Position numbers and translations under genes: made by a program. Positions 21,747-33,780 of a stretch of 64,000 nt of DNA are shown in pieces. Every line of letters begins with the position of its first letter. The stretch's first letter is position 1. The stretch is from Phytophthora quininea (taxonomy: Eukaryota > Oomycota > Peronosporomycetes > Peronosporales > Peronosporaceae), in contig JAAVTG010001003.1 in the NCBI GenBank assembly GCA_011947345.1, positions 310,001-374,000 of the forward strand, in the 5' to 3' direction. Under the pieces are notes generated by a model. It saw nothing but the letters and a program-made list of their open reading frames with translations. It was not told the origin of the DNA and ran no database searches.

Positions 21747-22621
21747 ATGGACTCTTCTGCATCAGCCCCTTCCTCCGCGCTGCATGACGAGTGGGAGCTC
21801 GTGGACGACGACGCAGAGTACGCTAAACGTTCCTTCCTTAGCTGGTCGAGTTGAGTCTCACTGGCATTGTGTCTCTCGGTGGGCTACGTCGGACTTGCAG
21901 AGTCGTCGAGTCGGTGTCGTCGAACTCGCAGCCCGCAGAATCGGTAAGGGAATCCACTTGTCTTATTGTTAATTGGCATTATACTTAGCTGCATTCCTAC
22001 CAGACCTCGGAGGAAGAAGGCGCATCAACAGCAGACGCTGCCGTACCAGAGGGCTATCTGCCGGTTCGGCTACGACAGGGAGAGGAGATCCGCAGTGCCT
22101 GGTTCAGGAGACGCAGCTGGTCGACGATTTCGTTGCTGAGGTGATGGCAGAAGCTAAACGGGCATGTTGAATGAAATGTGACTGACTTGTGGAAATGTGT
22201 GGCAGTTCTTCGCGGAGGAGCTTGCGACCGGCAAGAAAGTCCGGTTGATCCATATGGGTGTACTGCTACTCCCCAAACGATCGATGGGGGTGTACGGCAT
22301 TGAAGAGAACGGAGTGATCCACAGCGTGGTCACGGATGCTCGTAAGCCGAAGACTTGTATTCTGTTTTGGCTTAGGTTGATTCTAACCATACGCTTTCTA
22401 TTGTTGTAGCCCAAATTCCACATCCACAGGCTGCGCGTCAAACGAACCTCAAGACGTTAAACTCGCAGGACACGCTGCTGATCCTGACTGGGATATTTCT
22501 CTACGGCCTGTGGACGCTTTTCTACCACTTCCCGCAATTCTTCACGTGGAAGTCCATCGTCCTGCTATCGCTCTTTAGCGTCATGCACATGTCGGCAACT
22601 GTGTCTCGCTTCACTTCCTAA
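21747..22621 (+). CDS. Transmembrane and ubiquitin-like domain protein (TMUB-like)
   Basis: Five exons (21747-21817, 21901-21943, 22004-22140, 22206-22341, 22410-22621) with introns of 60-83 bases. An acidic N-terminus leads to a ubiquitin-like fold: strand YLPVRLRQGEE, helix LVDDFVAE, then GKKVRLIHMGVLLLPKRS, YGIEENGVIHSVV. Two hydrophobic segments follow (LLILTGIFLYGLWTLFYHF, SIVLLSLFSVMHM). Exon 3 is one base short for a continuous frame, with a shift near 22103 in the Ub fold; restored length 199 residues. TMUB proteins are ER membrane proteins linked to ER-associated degradation. Exon 3 uses a weak donor (GTGATG). Confidence 0.75.
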
Positions 22622-22883
22622 GGCGCATCCGTGATCTCGCCACAAGCAGCTCCCGTCCAAGACTGCTCGCTAAGCTTCGTTTTGATCATGCAGCTTATAT
22701 TTATGGCCCGCAAGTTTTGCTTTCTGTTTTTCAATAAAAACATCAGTTCACATGACTGCTTGTATCATGATGCAAGTTGCCTGCACGCTGGCAACGTTTA
22801 TTCTGCTTTAAAAATGATTAACAAAAATACGAGTTGAAGAACGCATGAAACACTGGTAACTAAGGCCATCACTTATCCTGACA

Positions 22884-24728
22884 CTACCCAGCGTGTCGTC
22901 TGCTCAAGAAGAACGAGGCACCTGCGATGGCTGCTACGGCAGCAGCGTAATATACCACGCCAAGCGCGGTATCATGGTTGTGTGCCAGTGCTCGACGAAC
23001 AGCAAGCCGTTCACGACGACCGGGCGACCTGTAGTGTGGGATCATCAGACGGATGTATTTGTTTCCCCACGTTCGAGCCCGATTAACTGCGTCTTTTAGG
23101 TCGGAATCCTCCGCGAGCAGAACCTACGCATAATATAAAGCGCGTTCAGCAATTAGATTGTAAAATACGCGGCACAAGTATACACGTACATGGTCGCCCT
23201 CATCGTCAACGTAGAGGATTCGACGAATCGTGTTATCACCGAGACGACTCTGGACATCCAGAAGAAGCTGTTTGACCGACTCAGCCGAGCTCGTAAAACG
23301 GTGATTGTTTCCATAACAGTCCGCTAACTTGTAGACAAACACATCCGGCGTGTGTTCGTCTTCGTTGAGGGATTCTCGCTCACTAGAGAGGGGTCTCGTG
23401 TTCCACTAGTCGTCGATGACTGGCTCATTTGAAAATCACTCCATGACTGTCGCCCGACCAACGAGGCAATGTCTACTCCAGATGACGTGTCGAAATCATC
23501 CACTCCAACGTTTGACCCTTCATCGGCTTCTTCGTCGTGTTCAACGTCTTCGATTGACTTTCGCAAACTATTGCGGAACTGATCCAATAACGGTTGAACA
23601 CTGTCGTCTTTCACGCTTTGAAAGATTTTCATCTGCTTCAGCACACCGCGCGTGACCTGCAGCACATCCACAATGCCCACTAGACTTTTGCTCTCGTCAA
23701 ACACTGGAACGTGCAAAAATCTGCCGTTGTGCATCGAGTGCAGTGTCTCCAAAATTGTTGTTCCCATGGTGGCTGAGTGTGGATCAACTGTCATTACGCT
23801 TGACAAGAAGCTCTGGCTGGGCTCCAATGACACCGCGACCACTCTTCGCACCAAGTCCTTGGTCGTGAAAATCCCCACCGTGCGATTAGCGTCGTCACAA
23901 ACAATTACGGCACATGTCTTTTGTATGAGCATCATGCGTGCCGCATCCATCGCAGTCGACGAAGTTCTCAAGATTGGAACTTCTGAATCCTTCATTATAA
24001 TTTCTGACAACGTCGGGACGAAGAGCTAAACAACTGTGGTCAGTGACAAGTTTGCTGCGAGCTCCAGAATGGGTTCGCACACAGTACCTGTCGGCGCAAG
24101 TTCTCGAACAGGTTCGCACTGGTCGACCCGGACATTTCTATCTCCAGCTGTGGCAGAGTCACGTTAGACCTTTAAGACACTCGGGGTCTCTTTGCAATAC
24201 CTTGTGTAGCATATCTTCCAGTCCTTCCGACGATCTGCGGTACGCATGCTCCAGCTTTGTGATGGCCTCATACAGACATTTCGCAATGTCCAGAATTCCC
24301 ACCACTATTAAAAAACAAACCTCACATTAGTTCGTCCAGTACACCAGCAACACTCTCCTGGATACAGTACCTTTGTCATTGTCCGTGACCGGCAGGTGGC
24401 GGAACTGCCCCGAGATCATCATCTTGAGCGCGTCGATAGCGCTGGCATTGGCCGACACGCATCGAGGGTCCAGAGTCATGACCTCCGACACGCGTGTCAT
24501 CTTTGGGTTCCTTCCCACGGCCACCACTTTCAGCGCGACGTCGCGGTCCGTCAGGATGCCTGTGAGCAGCCCATTCTTGTCCACCAGCAGCACGGCGTCC
24601 GTCCGCTTCTCCACCATCGTACGCACACACTGCGCCACTGTGGCGTGGTCTCCTTGCAGCAGAGCGCGCGACGGCCGCATGCGCTTCACAGAGCGACTGT
24701 GGCTGCGCCGGTGCTGACGCGTCGGCAT
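22884..24728 (-). CDS. Tail-anchored protein with four CBS motifs and a PB1 domain
   Basis: Exons 24728-24371, 24304-24088, 24025-23190 and 23123-22884. Two CBS pairs are seen: VLLVDKNGLLTGILTDRDVA with FRHLPVTDNDK, and VIVCDDANRTVGIFTTKDLV with FLHVPVFDESKSLVGIVDV. Next is a PB1-like domain split by an intron (FVYKLADCYGNNHRF; RRILYVDDEGDHVLLAEDSD), then a C-terminal membrane anchor (VVYYAAAVAAIAGASFFL). Exons 2 and 3 are each one base short, with shifts near 24166 and 23370; restored length 550 residues. This is the architecture of plant CBSCBSPB proteins, which likely bind adenosine ligands. The N-terminus may extend upstream of ATG 24728 through a Gln-rich stretch in frame. Confidence 0.82.
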
Positions 24729-25421
24729 CGTGCTCGCCGACGGTTGCTCTTCCTGTCGAGCGGTCTGCTGTGTCTCTTGCTCTTGTTGCTGTTGCTGCCG
24801 CGCCTGGCCTTGCGGCCCACCTCTCGCGTAGAGAACACCAGCTCCCGGGGCTTACGCGCGTCTCGCTCCTTGCGCTGCATGGCGGCGGGGCTTTCTGGCG
24901 GCGGGGCTTTCTGGCGCAGCGTCCTGGACGGCAAGTGCGGGAATCCACGCGACCTGGTTTTCTTTTCGACCTTTCGCGTGTAAGCAGAATCATCAGAGAA
25001 CGGCAATTTTTCAAGAAAATTCAACGTCAGCGAAAGAGACCATATATTCAAGAGCAGCAAGCACAGCATCTGGGCGAGTACACTTGTTGCCTTTGCAGGC
25101 TTCCTGGTGCCATATTGCATCTGCTTGCGAACACCATGCCGGCCGTTTGTGGTTGTTGTCGTGAAACGCTCTTCCCACCGGAGGGTTTTCATTGACTGTG
25201 AGCTTCAACACCCGCGCGATTGCCATGCATCAATTCTCCAAAGGAAGAGGGCGGCAATCGAGATCAGCAGAGGAAGGTTATCGGTCAGCGGTGCATGCGC
25301 TTCCTCCTGCTCGACTTAAGCTGACAAGCCTGCACTGCCAAGGACAAAAGCGCCCTGTGATTGGCCAATGTTCGTCATTTTTGTTCTCCAAGCAGAAAGA
25401 GCGAAAGAAGAAGCTACGAGA
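24729..25421. other. Divergent intergenic region, possibly including CBS-PB1 N-terminal coding sequence
   Basis: The proximal part is open and basic on the minus strand (an MQRKERDARKP-containing frame), so it may encode an N-terminal extension of the CBS-PB1 protein. A 16-base tandem duplication lies inside it. The remainder shows no gene. Confidence 0.45.
24881..24912. repeat. Perfect 16-base tandem duplication
   Basis: The unit GGCGGCGGGGCTTTCT occurs twice head to tail. Because 16 is not a multiple of three, it changes the reading frame of whatever N-terminus the minus-strand CBS-PB1 gene has here. Confidence 0.9.
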
Positions 25422-26198
25422 ATGGCGCAACGAGGCGTGGAGAGCGGCGTGTTCCTGGCCGACGACGCCATCTTCTCGGCCGGCGAAGCGCGGGTGCTGA
25501 CGGAGGACGAGCAGCAGGCGGCCATCCAGCCGCGCCCCATGGACGAGATCCTGTACATCGGCTCCGTCGTGGCGCAACTTGGTCCGTTCCCAGTCGACAT
25601 CGTCAACAACGTGCTAGAGCTGGCGGGCGTGCTGCTGGGCTTCCAGACGGAGACGGAGGAGCCCCGCAGAGGACGCAGTGACATGAATGAGGACTACTGC
25701 GTGCTGCAGCTGCCGACCACAGAGGAACTGCAGGTGCCCGACGGCGTCAACGTCAGCAAGTGTGCGTTGCTGGTGGCGGACCTCACGTCCAAGGACCAGG
25801 GCTGGGCCACCGACGGGCACGAACATAATGGGACGTATAGAGCCTGCTGGTCGTGGTCCGAGATCGCCGTGACGAGGATAGGCGACGACGGAGAGCCCAA
25901 GGAGTTAAAGCGCACGGGACTATGCCCGAACCTGCGCGCTGGACGGAACTTCCGCCAGCACCGCAGATACTTTACCGGCTCGTCAGAGTTGTTGGAGCAC
26001 ATTAAACTGGGGACGTCGGTCTCGATCGTGCTCCGGTCGCAGTTCCCCGGCTGGTCCAACTCGGCGAGGTACGGCCGGCTGGCGGCTTGCTTTGCGGTCG
26101 AGTTCAAAGACAACTTCTCGTTCGCGGACATCCCGTTCCCAGAGACTGCGAGCGAGGAGGCATCGTCCGAGTCCGCGATCCCGTGCAGCATTCAGTAA
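25422..26198 (+). CDS. Unknown protein with F-box-like helix and a DQGW/GTYR domain
   Basis: 258 residues, single exon, intact, strong GC3 bias. An N-terminal helix (LGPFPVDIVNNVLELAGVL) resembles an F-box. A globular region follows with SKDQGWATDG, then GTYRACWSWSEIAV, and later FRQHRRYF and LGTSVSIVLRSQFPGWSN. I associate the pair DQGW...GTYR.SW with a poorly characterised eukaryotic domain also present in fungi, but I cannot name it. If the F-box is real, it could be a substrate adaptor of an SCF ubiquitin ligase. Start ATG 25422 is preferred to the upstream in-frame ATG, which would add a hydrophobic extension. Confidence 0.7.
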   Translation: MAQRGVESGVFLADDAIFSAGEARVLTEDEQQAAIQPRPMDEILYIGSVVAQLGPFPVDIVNNVLELAGVLLGFQTETEEPRRGRSDMNEDYCVLQLPTTEELQVPDGVNVSKCALLVADLTSKDQGWATDGHEHNGTYRACWSWSEIAVTRIGDDGEPKELKRTGLCPNLRAGRNFRQHRRYFTGSSELLEHIKLGTSVSIVLRSQFPGWSNSARYGRLAACFAVEFKDNFSFADIPFPETASEEASSESAIPCSIQ

Positions 26199-27128
26199 CT
26201 GTTGATGATCACCGCGGCGATCGGTATTTATTCCATCGCGGATGAGCGTCTGCAGCGAGAGGAGAAAAGAATACATACCTACATGGGCCTCAACGCGGTA
26301 CTTGTGTAAACTGGTTGCGTGTGTTGGCTGCAAAAACGACAATCCTCTTGACCCTCTTCTTCAGGACTGAAGAGGAGGTGGCTGTCCCATTCGGATGCGT
26401 CTGCTTTTGTGAGAAGACCGTCTTCCCTTCGGTCTCGTCCGAAATGATGTGTAAATTGGCCCGCTCCCTCTTGGCTGCGGACCCTGTTTGCCGGCTATGC
26501 CATGCGCACAATTTCGATCTCGCTGCGAACACGGTCGGCAATCAACGCGAGCTCTCGCTGCAGCCATGACGCCGCGGTCTCCAGCGAGCCGATTTGACGG
26601 TCTCCGCGTGAACAGACCTCTCCCGTTGCAGTCGAATCGGCGGCGGTGGGCTGCATCACACAACGCGCGACGACAACCTACACGCGCGGTTACGTTAAAA
26701 CCGGCCTGTCGAAGAGGGCGGTCCCAGCGGTGGTCCCAGCGCTAGCATGCATGCGCCGATGGCATTGGAATTGTTGTCGCCAGCCAATTGGTCTCTTGCC
26801 CGATTCTGGTGCAGCACACCTCCAACAGTCGCACCGTTGGCTCGGGACTACGTAGCAGGTTGAAGTGATCTTCGGATCGCTCCGCGATTATCAGCTGAGC
26901 CCGCTCTCTGCCCAAGCGACAGCATGTTGCTCCGCATCCCGAGTGCACTCGACAGTCGTGACTGGCTCGCGATTGTGCGCGTGATTGGCTCTAGTTGCCG
27001 TCGAGACAGGAAACAATGGGAAGATTCTAGACCGGCGACGCCTCGCTTGCTGCTGAATTGCAGCGTCGGTTGCCACCACTTCGTGTTTTGCTGCGCAGCG
27101 TCAAGAGCGAGAGCGACATAGACTATAG
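26199..27128. other. Intergenic region
   Basis: About 930 bases without a credible coding frame. It includes a short direct repeat (GCGGTCCCAGC, then GTGGTCCCAGC, near 26720-26740). Nothing else recognised. Confidence 0.5.
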
Positions 27129-28798
27129 ATGAGGCTTACTCGCATTGCGGGACTGGTGAGCCTCGCGGCATTGCTGGCGGTCGTGGAGGCGCACAAGCAA
27201 ACGCTGCGCGGAGCAGCCGAAGTGACTGGGTTACCGCCGGCCGACGAGCACGTGATCACCCCGGCCGAGGCATCGTTGGCGCAGCGTGAGCTGTTCGGCA
27301 TGGCGTTGGCGGCGCTGGTGATCTTCGTGGCTGCCGGAGGAGGCACCGGCGGTGGCGGCGTGCTCGACCCCATCTACATCCTCGTCATGGACCTCAGCGC
27401 CAAGGTGCGACTTGGAGTTTGTCATGACAGACATGACTGGGCGACTGACGAACATATTTGCGTTCTGCTGTTTAAATTCTTGTGTCCTTTTGCAGACCGC
27501 CATTCCGCTCTCCAGCATTACGATTCTTGGAGGAGGTAACGCTTACTCAAATGGCCTGCATTGGCGCTGGGTTTGGGGGCTGACGTTATCGCTGCATGTA
27601 CAGCATTCGGTAACTTGTTCCTGAACCTGCGTCGCACCCGACCAAACTCCACCGAACCGCTCATCGACTGGGACACCATTCTCGTCATGCAGCCGCTGCT
27701 GTTGTGTACGTGACTCAATCCTGTTTCATCCTGTAGAAATTAGTTGCTGATGAACTGTTGAAATGCTGCAGTGGGAGCGACCTGCGGCACCTTCTTCAAC
27801 GCCATCACGCCGACCTGGTTGCTCTGCGTGCTGCTGGTGATGGTTCTCACCGTGACCGGCACGCGAACTCTGCAGAAGGCCATCAGTGCTCGTCGAAAGG
27901 AGCGGTGGCAATGCGGAGTCACGCCCGAGTCTACCTCCCTCCTCGGGATTGACTCGATTGCGATAGATCCCATCAAGTCCGGTGGCAGCATCGAGCTCAA
28001 TCTTGATCTCCAAGCCAATGTGCCGTGGAGGAAACTGGGTTCCCTGGTGGGCTTGTTCGTCGTCATCATCAGTATGAAGGTTCTTCGAGGTGGGAAGGGC
28101 TTTGATAGCCCCGTAGGAATTGACTCCTCGTCGCCATGGTATCCGCTGGTGGTGGCGCTTCCGTACGCCTTCCTGGTCGGCATGAGCTACTTCTCGTTGC
28201 AAAATCTGGGAGCCACCTACCGGAAGCAACAAAGTGCCGGATATGTGCTAGAGCCCCACGAAATCGAGGTATACAAGCTGCGGTGGCTCATTCGTCTCAG
28301 ATTCAAAACTCACCAGTGTGTTGTGGTCTTCATGTGCAGTGGACATCGTCCTCGATCCGGTTCTTCCCAGTGCTGTCGCTTGCGGCTGGCACCGTCTCGG
28401 GCATGTTCGGTATCGGCGGAGGCATCATTAACGGCCCGTTGCTCTTGGAATTGGGCGTCGACGCGTCCGCAGCGTCGGCCATGACCGCCACCACCGTGCT
28501 GTTCTCCAGTGGGAGTATGCTTACTGCTTCCATTTCTTGTGATGTACGTAGAATCTGACGAAGCTTGTTGGTGCACAGTGTCGGCATTCAACTACCTCTT
28601 GAGGGGTCTCTAGACTTGCATTTCGCGCAGCTCATGCTGCCCATGGGCTTCCTCATGACTTACGTCGGCCACATGTGTCTACTCAAGGTGGTGCAGCGCT
28701 TCAACTGTCCGTCGCTCATCATCTTCTCCATGGCCGCCATCGTCCTCGTCAGCGCCGCCGCCATGAGCGTCGAGAGCATCCGAGCGTTAGTCGACTAA
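27129..28798 (+). CDS. TauE/SafE family anion transporter, copy 1
   Basis: Six exons (27129-27404, 27496-27535, 27604-27705, 27772-28268, 28340-28514, 28579-28798). An N-terminal signal-like segment (IAGLVSLAALLAVVEA) is followed by repeated glycine-rich membrane motifs typical of the family: AAGGGTGGGGVLDPIYI, SITILGGAFGNLFLNL, and in the second half AAGTVSGMFGIGGGIINGP with TTVLFSSG. About eight to nine membrane spans; likely sulfonate, sulfite or related anion export. The last exon is one base short (shift near 28609 in GGGG); restored length 436 residues. Arranged head to tail with a paralogue 105 bases downstream. Confidence 0.88.
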
Positions 28799-28903
28799 GT
28801 TGAAGTTTTTAATTGAAAAATAGTTTTTATCCAGTAAAAGCCGTTATTTCTGATTCAAAAGGCCACTTTCAGATTCGCTCTTCAAGCAGGACAAGGGAGA
28901 GGA

Positions 28904-30623
28904 ATGCGCGCTATCGTTCGCGCCCTGACAGCGCTGGCGCTGGCATCTGTTGTGGCACTAGCCCAGCCGCAAGGAGGCGGAGAGAACCCGGTCAAGTTCG
29001 GCCCCATCCCGACGTTCCCTACTGACGACGAGCCGCTCAATGGACCGCACGAGTCTTTCCACTTCGTGGAGCTGCCGCACCGCATGATCGCCATCATTCT
29101 GGTGGCTCTCGTGGTGCTCATCTCCGCGGGAGGCAAGATCGGCGGCGGAGCGGTGCTAGACGCTGTCTTCATCCTCGTGCTTAAGGTGCCGCCAGAGGTG
29201 CGTGCACTTGAGAATGTTTGTGTCACAATATTTTTTTATCTAATTGTTGACTATTTTGTGGTTGTAGCAAGCTATCCCACTAGCTAGCATCACGATCTTT
29301 GGTGGAGGTGAGTGTGGAAAGGATAATGAGAACAAATCCTGGGAGGTTGACTTGTGTCATGTGGTTCTTGCAGCGTTGGGCGACCTGCTTCTAAATTTGT
29401 GGAAGAAGCCGGTGAACTCTTCCAGTTCGTTGATCAATTGGGATATGGAGTTGATCATGCAGCCCATGCTTCTGAGTACGTTTGTCAATGTATACTCTAA
29501 ATTGTGTGCTGGATTTTAGTGACGAAATGTTGTTGGGTGTGCATGCAGTGGGGGCGGGGTTTGGAGCCTCGGTCATCTCCTGGTTCTCCTCATCATTGCT
29601 CGTCGTTGCGTTGATAGTTTACCTGGCATACGTGGGCAAAAAGCGCTCGAGAAGGCTCGGGCTGCCGGACGAGACGAGAACTGGCGCCTGTGCAGCACTC
29701 TCGAGACAGTGTCGCTGATTGGTGCGGCATCGTCTAGCTTTCAGGTCCGACTCGGTTTTAATACTCTAGCAGCTTACAGCCCTAACGGTCTGTCGTGTTC
29801 ATTTTCCAGGATGATGGTGCTTTTCAGTACAAGGTTAAAAACCTCCCTTGGCGACAGCTCGGGAAGAATTTCGGACTCTTCGGCGCAACCGTTCTGCTCA
29901 CATCGCTCCAAGGCGGCAAGTACTTCCCCAGCCCGCTTGGAATACCGCCAACATCCTTCTTCTTCTTCATCGTGTCGCTGCTGCCATTTATTTTCCTGTC
30001 GGTCGTCTCGCATTACCAGATGAAAGGAGTTGTGGCTACCTTTCAGCGACAGCAAACCCCTCACTTCATCCTCGCACCGAATGAGATCCAGGTAAAAAGC
30101 ATTTCGTTTTGCGCTTGCTGCCAACAACTCCCGAACTAACTTGCCGATTTTCAAAACAGTGGTCACCGGATTTGCTTCGGAAGCTCCGCTTCAGTTGCTG
30201 GGAATTGGAGCAGTTGCTGGTGCCTTTGGCGTCGGTGGAGAGGGTCCGACTTCCCGCCTATTGCGTAAGGTCAACTTTTCTCCTTCTGCAGTCTCGGCTA
30301 CATCTGCTACGACAGTGCTGTTTGCCACTGGCAGTGAGTATTGTTTCGTATTGTGTGCTGTTGATAACAGCTTCATTGACGAGTGCTCTCGTGTTTTCGC
30401 AGTGGTGTCCTTCAACTTCTTCTTGTGGGGCAAACTAGATTTGGGTCTGGCCAAGTTGATGCTTCCCGTAGGTTTCGTGATGACGCTTCTCGGTCGCACG
30501 TGTCTCGTGAAGATCGTTCGCAAGGCCAAGTCCCGCACATTGCTGCTCTTCGCTGTGGCTGCTGCAATGTTCATCAGCATCATGCCGCTCAGCTTGCTTG
30601 TCATCCGCGCACTATTCTATTAG
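28904..30623 (+). CDS. TauE/SafE family anion transporter, copy 2
   Basis: Seven exons (28904-29197, 29268-29307, 29374-29475, 29549-29744, 29810-30091, 30160-30333, 30403-30623). Exons 2 and 3 have exactly the same lengths (40 and 102) as in copy 1, and the last exons correspond. Copy 1 exon 4 is split here by an extra intron (29745-29809). N-terminal signal-like segment, SAGGKIGGGAVLDAVFIL, SITIFGGALGDLLLNL, AGAFGVGGEG and FFLWGKLDLGLAKLMLPVGF. One-base losses near 29637 (A run) and 30164; restored length 436 residues, identical to copy 1. In the second half GGEG replaces the GGGI of copy 1, which may alter transport. Confidence 0.88.
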
Positions 30624-30758
30624 TGGTCGCAAATTAATTCGTGTTGAGCTAAATCGGACTTAACTTTTAGTCTCATAAATATTCGCGCAGAATTGCTCAG
30701 TGGAGGGGAGCGAAGATCCGAGCAGACGTGTGGGCGTAAGCGGGAGGCAGTAGCGGCC

Positions 30759-33669
30759 ATGGCGGACAGCGCGGCGCACTCAAGAGAGAACGGCGCGGTC
30801 CACAGGAAGCGGCGTGAGACCAGCGGCCCCCTGGGAGGCGAGTCGTCGGCCAAGAAGATCAAGCTGGAGGACCCGACGCCGCCCGAGGTTGGAGGCGCCA
30901 TTTCACTTGGTTTCCGTATACCAGACTGATGTCTCTTTACTGCAGGCTAACCCCAACACCATGGAAGCTGTGAAGGAGAAGAACCGCGCTCTGGAGATCG
31001 ATCTGAAGGAGAAGAACCGTCGCATCCAGTTTCTGACCACTAAGTGCGAGGCTCTGTTCCGGTCCCAAGGGATGGCCGGGGCCTCCTTCCGCTGCTTGAG
31101 GAGGCAGTGGTTCCAGCTACAGGACGAGCTGCTGAGTGCAGTAAAGAGCGTGGAGCCTTCATCTGCCTCCGACGAGGCTACTAACGAAGCCTGGCAGGCG
31201 GCATTAAACGCTGTGGACAGCTTTGGACAAGTCCGTATACGCGCGACGGAGCTAAAGTTAAATCTGCCAGAATGGTTCCTCACTGTTGCCAGAGACGCAG
31301 ACACAGAGGAACCAGACGCAGACGTGTCCTTACCCACCGATGAGGACGTCAATGGGTACACAATGATTAATGCTGGAGAGCTATCCAAAATGGAGCAGGA
31401 TGTGCATGAACAGCTTAAACAAAAGAGTGAGAAAACGAAAGAACTGCTGCAGAAACTGCTGGCTGCAGTTGGAGCGCAAGACAGGCCCAGAGCTATTGAA
31501 TACGCCCATATTCTTCAGGACAAGCGCGCCGCTTTTGCGGAAACGATGGTGCTGAAGGAGCAGTTACAAACGGTAGGACATATTAAGGATTTATTTATTA
31601 TTTTTTGTTGCTGACCGATGATGTGCTTGTTGATACAGTGCAAGACTCGGATCGCTGATCTTGAGCGTGACTTGGAATACAAAGAAACAGAGAGGCACCG
31701 AGCATGTCGAGACTACGACCGTTTAAGTGAATTTGTGGAACGGAGGGGTGTGTGGATGCGGAACATGTCGATGTGGACGACGTCAAGAACGAGAATGCTG
31801 TTGCTGACAAAAACTCACGCGACAAAGATGTCGCTGAAACAGTGAAGAAGGAGGAGATGGCAAACAAAGAGAAGGAGCACGCCAAGATCGTGGCAACCAT
31901 GCGAGAAAACATTCGATCGCTGGACGCGAAGCTGTATCAAGAACGACAGAAATCCGACTCGATGCATCGTGAATTGGAAAAGCTCAAGGCGTTGGAAGTG
32001 GCAGTGAGTGGAGAAATGATGAATGCAATTGCTACGATGCTTATGAAGTTACTAACGATGGAATTATTTTTCTTGTGAGATATTAGTGGAAAAATGACGA
32101 AGCTACAATGATCCAGGACCACGAAGAAAAGCTAAAGCAACTCCGAGATGAGAAAGCGCAAGCTGTCGACGAGTATAATAAGATCCACCACAAGGCAAAG
32201 GTAGGAAATGCCCCACTGAACTGTTGCTTTGTGATTGTCATTAACTGAGGGCTTCTACGGTGTAGGATGTGGAGCATCACATGACTGAAAAGTGGGAGAA
32301 GAAACTTACCAAGATCCAAGAGGAAATGAGCAAAACAAAAGCGCAGATCGATGAGGTGAACCTTAAAAACGTCTCGTTACGTGAACGCCTAACCAACGCT
32401 TCTAACTTCCGAGACCAGGTAAGCACGAATTGTGTCGTAGTTTTCGTTGGTAATAGCTGACAGTTGTCTTGGGAAACGCAGCTAACGGAGGCAACAGCCG
32501 ATCTGGAGTTACTAAGGCGCGAGAATACAGACTTAAAGGCAAAGGTCGAACGGGAAAAGAACAGAGCAGATCGAGCACAGGCTTCTGCAGATAGAGACGA
32601 GACCCGACAACTTACCCAGAACATTGCCGCTTTGGAGAAGAAAACCAAGAACTCCAGCAATCCTATAACGCCTTAGTGGACTCCAGTAAGAAGGATGCGA
32701 GCGAGCAGCTGTCCGACGCCTTAAACCGATTATCGAAGGTGGAGGAGGCCTACCAAAAGAGCAGCAAGAGCACCACAAATGCAGTGCTGATCGAGATACA
32801 CTCCGTGCTCAAGTCGATGATATGAACGCTTCCAGCGAAGCCTCGCGGGAAGAAAACGATGCTCTTTACTAGAGATCGAGACTTTGACAAAGGACTTGGA
32901 AGCAATGCGACATAGCAGAAGAAATTCGTCCAGCAGCTCGAAGAAAAGCGAAACGCCAACAAGAAGTTACACACTATGCTTTCCCGAGAGGAGCAAGCAA
33001 AGGCGCACTGTTTTGAGGAGCTGGCTGCTGCACGCTTGCAGGTCTCGTCCTTAAGTACAGTGCACAAACATCAGAAGGCGTTCCTCGAGTCATCGAAGGT
33101 GAGCTGGTGGACAAATGGCAATAGTGTAGCCAGAGTGTGTAATCTAAAATGTGTTGTGTCTGTTGCAGGAGTCTTTGCAAGCAAAGGAAGTCGAGCTCGA
33201 CAAGATGAAGGAGTACGTAAAAACTATCGAAGCAGAGCGCGAAGCTTCCGATGCTGAAAAGCGGAAGGTGTTGCGCGATGCAGAAGTCGCGAAAAAGATT
33301 TATGCTACCTCCACGGCTGAAACAAATCAACGACAGCAACAGTTGCTGCAGGAGAAGCAACGTCCGTGCGAGAAGTGCGAGACCTACCAGAAGAAGGTCG
33401 AGCAGCTAGAGCAGCAACTGCAGAACGCCAAGTCGGCCACGTCTACAGGCGAGCTTACAGATCTCGAACGGTTCGAGCTGCGCGACCTGCAAAAGCAAGT
33501 CAACTGCTCCGTGTGCCAGGATCGACGCAAGGACGTGATTATCTCCAAGTGTCATCACATGTTCTGCAAAGAATGCATTGAGAACAACCTCAAGTCGCGT
33601 AACCGTAAGTGTCCTACGTGCAAGAAGATGTTCGGTCATGACGATGTCAAAACCGTGTGGTTCACGTAG
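30759..33669 (+). CDS. BRE1: BRE1-type (RNF20/40-like) RING E3 ubiquitin ligase
   Basis: Seven exons (30759-30887, 30946-31572, 31639-32003, 32087-32200, 32266-32418, 32464-33098, 33169-33669). Lys-rich N-terminus, then long coiled coils (EKNRALEIDLKEKNRRIQFL; KLTKIQEEMSKTKAQIDEV), and a C-terminal C3HC4 RING (CSVCQDRRKDVIISKCHHMF, then CKEC and CPTC, with FGHDDVKTVWF at the very end, as in BRE1). Predicted to monoubiquitinate histone H2B in the nucleus. One base is missing in exon 3 (about 31746) and four in exon 6 (about 32638, 32778, 32868, 32917). Adding them makes both exons whole-codon and the protein 842 residues. The first intron uses a GTTGGA donor. Confidence 0.87.
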
Positions 33670-33780
33670 TAGGCTACGATCAGGATGAGACTGTGCATTA
33701 ATGTAGAGTTGTTCTCGTTGTGCGCGTTGACTCACTATAAGGTCGGCGCTACCATGCGATTGCTTTCGCACGCGACTACA

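Noticed and set aside
26315..26569. 84-residue plus-strand frame in the intergenic region
   Set aside because: No codon bias, no motif, overlapping minus frames of equal length.
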